64,000 bases of DNA from Bacteroidaceae bacterium (GTDB taxonomy: Bacteria; Bacteroidota; Bacteroidia; Bacteroidales; Bacteroidaceae): the NCBI GenBank assembly GCA_017617315.1, contig JAFZWM010000019.1:1-64000 (forward strand), read 5' to 3'. Within the stretch, counting starts at the first letter, position 1, and every line of letters starts with the position of its first letter. This document shows, one piece after another, positions 8,423 through 18,300 of the stretch. A program made the position numbers and the translations under genes. A model generated the notes under the pieces. The model saw nothing but the letters and a program-made list of their open reading frames with translations, was not told where the DNA came from and searched no databases.

Positions 8423-8750
8423 GGGATTTTGTTCCTCAGGGAGTTCCGATGCTTGCCTTACTGCGCGGTTGTGCGCCTGAGGAATGTGTTTGTTATCGCC
8501 ACACTATTTTATAGTTGAAATGTGTGGCGGTTATGTTTGTACGCTTAATTGCGTAAGATTTCGTTTCATCATACGTTTTATAGTCGCTCTTCCTGTCGAG
8601 CCTTGACTTTTGTGTGCAGCGATGTGAAAGAACGTTCTTGTTATATTAACAGAACTGGGGTTACAACCCCCAATTCTGTTTTAATTGCATGAATGTGTGG
8701 GGAATAACAAATTCACCACAAGCATACTTGCTACATATTCTTGAGAGCGG
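8423..8750 (-). repeat. Cassette-boundary structured repeat, copy C
   Basis: Third copy of the boundary repeat, between the immunity gene of the full-length Rhs protein and orphan cassette 2. The minus-strand hairpin reads CAGAATTGGGGG/CCCCAGTTCTG, so it pairs through a G-U wobble. The CGCCACAC/GTGTGGCG stem, the GCGC/GCGC stem (6-nt loop) and the CCTCAGG/CCTGAGG arms are all kept. Copy C is about 5 nt longer than copies A and B because of small indels. Confidence 0.8.
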
Positions 8751-8774
8751 GTTCGTAGCTTGGGGTGGTCTGCG
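8751..8774 (-). other. Rhs core scrap between immunity gene and repeat C
   Basis: The minus-strand sequence CAGACCACCCCAAGCTACGA matches the Rhs core codons QTTPSYD present in the full-length gene and in cassette 3, but nothing Rhs-like surrounds it. It looks like a leftover from a cassette displacement or recombination event. Confidence 0.6.
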
Positions 8775-8782
8775 TTTTATAA

Positions 8783-9307
8783 TTATATGCCAGTCGTCAA
8801 TGAAGTAATAATTTCCCCGATGTACTCTGGTGTTATAGAGGAAAAATTATAAACACGCTGTTTTTCCTTATCATATACCCATCCTTTTCCGTCATTATTT
8901 AATTTCAAAGGAGAAACAATGAAATCATCTTTGTACAAACTTATATCACAAATAGAATTCTTGTATAATGCTTCAAAAGATTTTAGTTTGAAGTTTCTAT
9001 ATAGCCATTCCTTTTTTGTCTCTTTAGACATGTAACTTTTCAAATCAACTTCTTTTACTTTTGTTTGCATTAATATTGCGATCACAGCTTCTCCTAATAC
9101 TATTGGGGCTTCATCAATACTGACGGTATGAACAGGATCTGCATACAGTGACCAGCCAGTATCTTTGTCATATATACAAGAAACAATCTTATAGTTGTTT
9201 GACAACATGTAAACTGAACAATGTTTTTTTGCAAAGTTCTCATTGCGCCATTCACGCATTTTCCTTGCTTCTTCTATTTTCTTTGAAATTTCTTTAAAAA
9301 TATTCAT
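8783..9307 (-). CDS. Cytosolic immunity protein for the full-length Rhs toxin
   Basis: A 174-residue soluble protein with no signal peptide or membrane segment. It begins MNIFKEISKKIEEARKMREW, a charged helical start. The start codon overlaps the toxin stop (ATGA), so the two are translationally coupled. It is AT-rich, like the toxin tip. Position and size fit an Rhs/CdiI-type immunity protein, and a cytosolic immunity matches the nuclease-like toxin upstream. It resembles the general CdiI style, but I cannot name a family from sequence alone. Confidence 0.75.
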   Translation of the reverse strand: MNIFKEISKKIEEARKMREWRNENFAKKHCSVYMLSNNYKIVSCIYDKDTGWSLYADPVHTVSIDEAPIVLGEAVIAILMQTKVKEVDLKSYMSKETKKEWLYRNFKLKSFEALYKNSICDISLYKDDFIVSPLKLNNDGKGWVYDKEKQRVYNFSSITPEYIGEIITSLTTGI

Positions 9308-12300
9308 TTTACTGTTCTTATGTTTAATTCTACTCCTTGACTTTTAGCATATTCCACAGCTTTATTCATTTGCTCAATTTGAGGTTTTGTTGCTCCATTT
9401 GGTATGCCAACTTCTAAAACTCTTGATTTGATTACTGCATCTTTCGGATCATATCCACCATATTTCCTTAGTTCAAAATTAGAAAGTTTGTCAATATATT
9501 TTTTTAATGTATTGTAGATATTCTTTCCTCCTGCATAGCTTTTAGCTTTTAAATCCATGGTTTTTATACTCGTTGCAATACCATTGTAAAAAGCATCTAT
9601 AACTGGATAATTCTTAAGTCCACTTGCACTGAAAGTTCCTTTAAGCCCCAACATCTTCTCATATAAAAAACCTCTTTCAAATGGACTTAGTTTCCAAAGA
9701 GAACCACCAGCCTTCTTATATAAAGCAAGTGCTCTTCCGAAAAGTTTTCCTACAAGATGTCCTCCAACAAAAATCTCTGTTCCTATTCGGACTCCGTCAT
9801 TGTATGTTTCTTCTTCTGCTGAATAAGGTTTCTTCTCTACAAGGTGAGTTCCAAAAATTGAATTTAGACCAGATCTGAAGATATTTGTTGTGTTTTTGTG
9901 ATACAAACTACCGTTAATTATCTCCAATTCATTATATCTATTACTTTCTGGACGAACATTACCTATATATGAGAAACCTGTCGCGCAGAAATCAGCCATC
10001 CAAAATCCTCGACTATTCATATAATATGAAGTAGGATCAAGTCCATTTAGGTCAAGGAATACGATAGGATTACCCAAACAATAAGCATATCCACTAACAT
10101 TCGGGTACTTCTCCGTCAACGGGTCAACCCCATACCAAACAGAAGCCACCGGATTCATATATCTTGCACCGTAGTAGTACAAGCCAGTCTCCTCGTCGAA
10201 CTCCTTGCCGTTGAACTTGTACGGCATTTCTTCTGAAGAAGAGTGCTCGTCAACCAAGAGTTCGCCGTATGGCAGGTAGGCATCATATTGGGTTATGTTG
10301 CCGTCTTTGTCGGTGATGTACGAAGTAGAGCCAAGGTGGTCGCTATGGAAATAGTATGTTTCTTCCTCTTCATATGAAGAGTCAGCCACATATCCGTAAC
10401 CCGGTTGTGCCTCGTCAGGGTCAGAAGGGGCGTCCCATGCGATAGGTGCGCCCGGAGCTGTTCCTTCCTGTTCGTTCTTCTTAACGTACTGCGCCCATTC
10501 GGCTGGTACGGAGTGATCGCCCAGTTCCTTGATGATGGTGTTGTAGCCAACGCCCGTGTTTTCAGGGTCGGCATAGCTTCCCTTCATGGTTGGGATGCCC
10601 GGAGCGATGCCCAGCTTCTTGTAGTAATCCTCCTTCTGAGACTCGATTTGGCTGAGACGCTCGGCATAGTCCTGCTGTCCTGCCGTTACATGACTGCCGT
10701 TTACGCCGTACATGTTGTTGAACGAGCCGCTTCCGATGCGTGAAGCCACGCGCTTGCTGCCAATGAAATAGTGCTTTGTAAAGCGGTTCTTGGTTACAGA
10801 CAGAATCGAAGCCGGGTACAAAGTGTACTCATCCGTTTCGTGGAACGTGATGCCCTGAGGCGCGCCGTTGATATACACGCCCTCCATAGAGCCGTGGCTC
10901 TTAACTACGCGCTCGCCTGCGTGGTTGTAGGTGTAGCGCGATGTCTTGCCGTTGTCGCTCAAAACCATGAGGCGATTATCCTCGTCCCAGAACATCTCGC
11001 GTGTTGCATCGGTCGAGTCGTTCTCAACGCGCACAGGGTTTCCGTTGGCATCGTAGGTGTAATGCTCGTGACCTATTTGCGATGGAGCAGAAGGGTGGTC
11101 GGCATCCTCGTACTTGTATTCCAAATTGTAAGAGTTCGCCTTCTTCGAATTCTCCACGGTCTGAGCCTTGTTTATAGGCATACTCATCACGTTGTAAGCC
11201 ATATCGAGTGTATAGCTTGCATCCTTAGCTTTTCCGCTTGCGCTTATCAAGCGATTCAAATTATCATACTGATAGCTGTGCGAACTTTCGCCGCCAAGCT
11301 TTGCACTATTGTTAGAGAGCTCCTGCGGATTGACCGTGTTGGCGATGCCAAGAATGTTATCTACGGCATCGTAGGTGTACGTGTTCTGCATCATCGGCTC
11401 GGCGTCTGCGTTGAGCAGTTTCATCTCCTGCAAACGCTGGCGCGCGTCGTCGTAGGTGTATTCCGTCTCCGTGCCGTTGCCCAGCTTAGTGTAGACGGTG
11501 TGTCCGTCCTTGTCGTAGCCAATCCTGTCTACTATAACGCTCTCGCTGCCGTTTTTATTGCTTGTGAGCGAATAAACCTGTCCAGCCTCGTCGTAGTGGT
11601 ATGTAACCACCTCGCCGTCAGGGTAGGTCATCTTTCTAACCCTGTTCCAACTGTCGTACTCCGCTCCGTAGACGTAGGTGCGTATGTCCGCCACGCTTGC
11701 CATCACGGTGCGCACGGTCTTTACAACCTCGCCCATCTTGCCGTAGTAGTAAGCCTCGCCGCCGCTGGCATCCTCAACCAGAGCCAGACGGCCTGCGCGA
11801 CCGTGGTCGTCGCCTGCCTCGCCGTAGGTGTATGTTACGCGGTTGAAGAGGTTCTCCGGGTAGAGCACCTCGCTCAGACGCTCGTAGTCGTAGGTGTATG
11901 TTATCGGTGCCTTGTCGGAGATAGACTTCTTCAGCTCGGCTGTGAACTTTGTAAGAAGGTTTCCTGCTGCATCGTATGTGCAAGTAACCTCGCCTGCATC
12001 AGGATGCTTAACGCTCAGCTTGCGGCCGAGAAGGTCGTACTTGTATGTAGTCTGAGTTCCGTTAGGATGATGCACGGCAACAACCTGTCCCACTGGATCG
12101 TAGTCGTACTTTACGATAACATCCTCGTCAGAAGCGTGCTGAACGGTCTGGCGGTTGCGACCCTTCTCGTCGGTGTAGCTCTCAGATGTTCTGCCCAGCG
12201 CATCGGTAACGCGCGTGAGCAGCATCTGCTCGCCGTCATGCTCCGTTATGCTGTACTCGCTTGTGGTCTTCGCTCCGTCGGCAAGAGTTACGCTAAGTGC

Positions 12301-15300
12301 GTGGTCGCGGCTGTCGTATTCGGTTTTCGCCTGAAGCGAGCCGAGACTTCTGTTATATTTGTCGATATCCGCAAAACTTTCAGCAACAGGATAGTATGTT
12401 GTAATCTTGCGTCCGAAGGCATCGGTAACAACTCGTCCGCTCACGATGCTCATCTTCTCCGCCCTCTTTGCCGATGCGTTCCACACAGAGCCGGTGCGCT
12501 TGGTCTGCACGGCACGGCCGAGCGAGTCGGCAAACGTGTATGTGTCGATGTTGCCATCTGGCGAGAAGTGGATGGTGTGTGCAAGATGCTTCTCCGGCTC
12601 GTACTCGTACTTGATCGTGAACGGCTGTCCACTCGCAATCTCGTATGGCGCGCGTATTACGGTTGGTCGTCCGAGGTCGTCGTACTCATATTCCATGCGC
12701 TCGCCGTTAAGGTCGGTCGTCGTCTTCGGTGCGTTCCAGAGGTCGTCGTACTCGGTAGAAGACGAATATCCGTAGGCATCCTCGACCTTTGTTACGAGGC
12801 TGTGCAGACGGTCGTCGTAGGTGTACTTGTGCCACATGCGCTGTCCGCGGTAGTTCTCAGGCTTGGTGAGCTTGAGTATGTTTCCGTAGTCGTCGTAGTC
12901 GATATTGTAGACCGAAGGCTTGTCGCCTGCGCTCATCTCAATCCTGGTGATGTTGCCCAGATTGTCAATCTCCGTGCTGCGCTCGCGGTATGTAACGCCC
13001 TTGCTGCCCACCTTTATGCGCTTAGGCACGCCCACGATGTACTTGTCTGCCTTGTCGTGGTACTCTATTGCCGCGTCGAGCTCGTAGCCGGCAGCCGTCT
13101 CGTTGCATACGGTAAGGTTGCCCAGCGCGTCGTAGTCGTTCACCACCTTGGTGCTCATGCTTGCGCCCGTGGCCTCGTCGTATGTTGTCTGCACCACGGT
13201 AGCGAGGGCAGGGAAGCGCACGTCGTCGCCTACCTTGCGCAGGTCGTACTCGTATGTAGAGCCTTGGAGCAGTCTGCCCTCGGCATCATACATAGCCTCG
13301 GCCGTTACGAGGTCGTGGCGGTAGTAGTCGCGGTTGTCGGCAAATGTCTGCACGCTGTAGCGGAACAGACGGCCGTCGTTCTGGGTGTCGAGCTGGTTTG
13401 TGCGCACGGTGCGGAATCCGAAGAAGTCGCGCTCGTGGCGGTCGCGGTATCCGCCCGAATACTCGAACGTGTTCTTGCCCGATGTAGCTCCGTTCTCCTT
13501 ATATCCGCCAGTAGTCTCTACCGACGACATAACCCACTTGCGTCCCGGATGGTCGTAGCTTGGGGTAGTCTGCTCGTAGCCGATGGTGATGCGTCCGCCC
13601 ATAGGCAGGGTAACGGCCTTCAGCATGTTTGTGCGGCCTGTGAGGTTGCGGCGGACATAGATTGTGTTGTAGTCCTTGCCAAGACTCATGCCCGGCACAA
13701 TGCCTTCATCAGCCTCCACCATGTCTGGCAGTCCGTCGCCGTCCATATCGTGGAAGGCTGCCTGTACTGTACTTATACCCGAAGAAGCGGCATACTTGAA
13801 GTTTGGCGTGAGGTTGAACTTCAAAAACAGAATGTGGACTTTGATCGTAAAAGAAATGTCGCCGTAGGTAGACACAGATTTAGCAAGAGTGCCGCCAAGA
13901 CTTCCGTGGGTTGTAAAGTCAGACGCGAATCCGCTGCCTGTATTTATTTCCACATTTATTTTGCCGTCGTCCTTTGTAAGTCTGTCAGGCAATCCGTCGC
14001 CATTTACATCAAGGAACGTAACCTCTGTATTGTTTGTAGTCTTCGTACCGTTTGCTCCGAACGATATGTGGGAAGGACCAAGTACGTCTATCTTTGTACC
14101 GAAGCCTGCTCCCCAAGTGCTGTAACGCGATTTTTCCGTACAGTTGACGTAATTCTCCTGCTCTTCCTCGAAAGAGTTTCCAAGATTATATCTGATGGTG
14201 TTGCCGGTGAGCATATCCGGCAGACCGTCGCCGTTGAAGTCGCTCCAAACATTCTCGTTGCTGCTTTTACCGAAAGAGAAGTCTCCGCTTGCACTTACAG
14301 AACATGCCGAAGTCTTGTTTCCGTTGGCTGCATTATTTCCTTGGCTTGAACTGCCGCCTTTAGGGTGGATGCTTATGGCTATGGCATCATTTGCATCGGC
14401 ATCTTTCTCTTTTGTTACGAATGATACGCTTGCACCTATGGTTGCCGACTCAGATTCTGATTTCTGCAAAGGTACGCTGGTCGTGATTTTCTCTTCGCCT
14501 ATAACGCCGGTAGGCTTTGTAGCCTGAATCAGTACGTTTCCGTCATTATCGCGCAGCCAGTCTGGATAACCGTCGCCGTTTACATCCATAACAGAAACCT
14601 TGGTGTAGGATGTAGAGTTGCTATGGCTTCCGCTTACGCCGATGGACAGTTTTTTCTTTGCTAATCCTAACTGACCGGAAACGCTATAACCGTCGCCTTT
14701 TGCTTCGGACAGCAGGACAGGAGCAAACAGAACGCCGTCGCCGTCGGCAACATCCAAAGTGTCTACTATGATTTCGCTCTCGCCGATACGCGAACTTGAA
14801 ACGGTATCTGGCGAAACAAAGACGCGGTCTGCAATGCCAACATAGGCATTCCTTTCCGTATTATATCCCATAACATGGAAACGCTGCTTGTTTACAGGCT
14901 CAAATTCTCCCTTAACATCTTCTGGATTTCCGCCTTTGTCAATTTTGTCAGCAACGCCTTTATACTTGTCCTTGTCTACATTAAGCACAGATACGTCGAT
15001 AGGATCTTTTGCATACTCCTTGTTTCCGTTGTATGCAAACTGTCCCCATCCGTTGTAGAGCAGACCGAGGTCTACGCTGTTGTAGCCCGAGAATACCGAC
15101 GCATTTATCTTGCACAGTTCCTTGCGTTCAATTTTGTCAATCTTTACTCCTGTGCTGTCAGCCTTGTAATGTATCTTATCGCGCAGGATTGTAAATTCAT
15201 GTGTGCCGGTTTGCTCTATTTCGTTCTGAACTGTGAAGGTAACACTATGTTTGCCCGAAGTCAGTTTTTCAGCAAAAATGCTGTCGTTTATAAGCAGAGT

Positions 15301-18300
15301 GTCTTTTTTGAGGACATTATTTGTGCCAAGTCTCCATTTTCTTTTGTACACGAGTGCTCCTTCTTCGTTGTTTATGAGTACATTAACGACTGCGGTGTCC
15401 TTGTCGTTCTCTTTGTCTGTGCGGCTCACATTCATTGAAGCCGCAATGTAGAAGCCGTCCTTATATTCTTTTACTGTTACACTCTTCTTTTTATCGCCAT
15501 TGCCGTACTCAATAGTTCTGGTCGTATTGTTTCTGATTTCTGCGGGAATTTTCTTCGCTTTGCCAATGTTGAGTGGCTTGTTGAACATGGTGCGCTGCGG
15601 CACTATCTTCTGAATCTTATCCTCACCGTCATACTTGCACTCTGGAGTCCAAGAAACCTTGTGCCAGTCGAGTGGAGACTGTGTCTCCATCGTGAATGAG
15701 AAGATAGTAGAGTCGCTCTCCAAAGCATCGTAAGAATATGTGAATTTGTCGTTCAGCACAGTGTCTGATTTCAGCAGAATCTCTTTCAAGACGGTGCTGT
15801 CCTTGGCAGTCTGGCGTATCACCTTAAGCAGAATATCGTCGCTGGTCTTATCTTTCGAATATGGTGCTTCGATGGTGAAGTGACCAGACTTATAGGCTGT
15901 TGCCACAGACGACTCGCCCTCGATAAAGTCCTTACGGCTGTCGTAAACCGTGAGGTCTCTGCCCAGATAGCTTGTTGTATCTATCTTGACGGAGTCGTAC
16001 TTTATTGTCGGATTCCATTCAACCTCGTCGGCAACGCCCGAGTAAACAGACTGCAATCTGAAAAACAAGCGGTTGCCTGCCTTTATGTCAATACTGTTGT
16101 CGTATGTCTTGCTTCCTGTTGTTTTAAGGGAGTCGGTATACAGAAGTTTTTTCTCGTTCTGAATACTGAATATAACTCCGTCGCCCTCGGACTTCAGTTT
16201 CTTGACAACGCTGTTGATATGGATGCGCCCGTTGAACGGAGCACGCCACATTCTCACTACATCGTTAAGCGGATATTCGTCTTCGAGCGAGTCTCTTTCT
16301 GCCTCATAATTTGGTTTGAAAGCATCTAACAGATCTGCATTTGTTCCCAAAATAGGGTTGGCCGTTTGGGTGCTCCAAGGCTCAAACACAGGAATGCCGT
16401 CTTCTCCTATATGGTTAAAGTAAACAACGCCATTCCTTGCAATGTCTACAAGACCGTCGCTGTTAAAATCATTCAGATATGTTTTTGTCTTATCCTGGTC
16501 TTTGGTTATGCTGTAACTAACACCGGCAGTAGCCATGCCAATTTCTACGCTGACATCAGCATTAGTACTGTTGTTGGTACTTTGGCTTTCCGAAAAGCTG
16601 TTGATATTTCCTTTTATTAGTACAGGCTTGTCGAAAGTGTGCTGATTATCCTTGCCACAAAGATTTTTCTGATAGTAAAGTTTGCCGTTGCGCTGGAAAA
16701 TCTTGTCTGGCAGTCCGTCGCCGTCGATGTCGGCAAGAGTTACCTTTCCTGAGTTGTCGTTCGTTGAGTGGCTGTATGATGCTCCTACGTTTACGGTTGC
16801 TACAGAAACGCCGAAACCAACCTGCATACCGCCGCCGCCTGTCTTACCCTTAGAGTAGCCGCCGCCGAGAATACCCATTCGGCTGTCAAAGCCATTGATG
16901 GCTGTGTGGAAAAGGCTCTCGGCATCAAATCCGCTATCCTTTGCTTCCCATTTTTCTGGTTCTCCAAACATTCCCTTCTCCACATCGTTGTAGTAGTCGA
17001 ACGACTGGCTGGCAACAAAGGCGTCCTTGCTGTCGAGCTGGTCGATGCTCTTCAGCAATGTCTTGCCAAACGGACCGGCCTCGTAGTTTGGCTTGTAGGC
17101 GCGCAACTGCCTGCCGTCGTTCTTCACCGTAACCTTTGTAAGCAGAGCCTTGTCGGTCTGCAAGATGCCAAGACGACCGTTGCGCACAACATCCTTGCGG
17201 CTGTCGCTCTCTGTATCAATCTCAAACTCAATGCTGTATGCACCTTCCTCGTTGCCGAATCCGGTCCATGTGTACTTGGCAGGGTAGAGGTTGTTTCCGC
17301 TCTTGATGTAGTGGAACGCTGCAAAGTTTCCGTGAACATCGGTAATCCTGTCGAGAGCCCAGCGTATGCGGTGGTGGTTGGCATCGCTGAGGGTCGATTC
17401 GTCGCTCACCTTGCCGTCATGTCCGCCGTAGCTGTAAACTGTTCCGTTCTTGTCGGTAACCTCCCAGTAGTAGTCCTCCGGAGTGCTTCCCTTGCGCACA
17501 ATCTTGCTGAAGCCGCCCTCTACCGTAGGGTAGAAACGCTTGTCCTTCTCCCTCTTCTGAACGCCGCTCTTGCGGTACTGGCGGTCGCTGAGCTGCTTTC
17601 CGGCAAGAAGGTAGCTCTCCGTCTCGTTCTCGCTGTCGAAGCGCGGAACGCCCCAGCGCGTCTCTATGTCGATGCTCTGCACTGGCAGACTCCATCCGTA
17701 GCCCACATAGCTGCTGCTGCCGTCGCTGCTGTACTGCAGTCCTGCGCCTGCTGATATTCCGGCTCTGCCTTCGGGCACGGCAAACTGGTAGGCGAGTGCC
17801 GCCGTACCGTTCTGGTTGGCTGTCGGAGCCTCAATCTGCTGGATGCCGGCTGACGGGTCGGCTGCCTTCAGGTCGCTGATGCCTGTCGGAACGTAGTTCG
17901 ATGTCTCAGGACTCTCTGGCACTTTTATGATACCGTTTATCACATCGGTAAAGTGCGTAGTCTCTGCCGTCACCGTGGCAAGATGCTTGTCGGTAGACTT
18001 ATGCTTCAGCATCGTCCACTTGCCGTGCATCTCGTCGTAGTAGTATGTGTGAATGTCGGCAGCCGTGTAGCCCTTAGGGATGAGCGTGCTGTCGTAAGGC
18101 ACGGTTATACGTGCAGGTATATTGCAGAAATGGTTTCCGTGCGGAAGGAATCGGTAGCCCGAAACCGTATCGCCCGGCATTGCGTCGCCGCCCGTTACGT
18201 TTACCATTCCGGCAGGCAGATGAGGCAGCTCGTTCTTGTCGAGCGGAGTGATGCTCAGAATCATTCCGTGGCTCATCGCACCGGCAGGAACGGCGAGTCG

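Noticed and set aside
8396-8750. Transposase or IS remnant as the source of the boundary repeats
   Set aside because: No transposase-like frame, no terminal inverted repeats at the element ends and no target duplications could be seen.
10771-14349. Plus-strand open frame of 1192 codons opposite the full-length Rhs gene
   Set aside because: Same antisense artefact of GC-rich repetitive coding sequence; no signal, motif or promoter.
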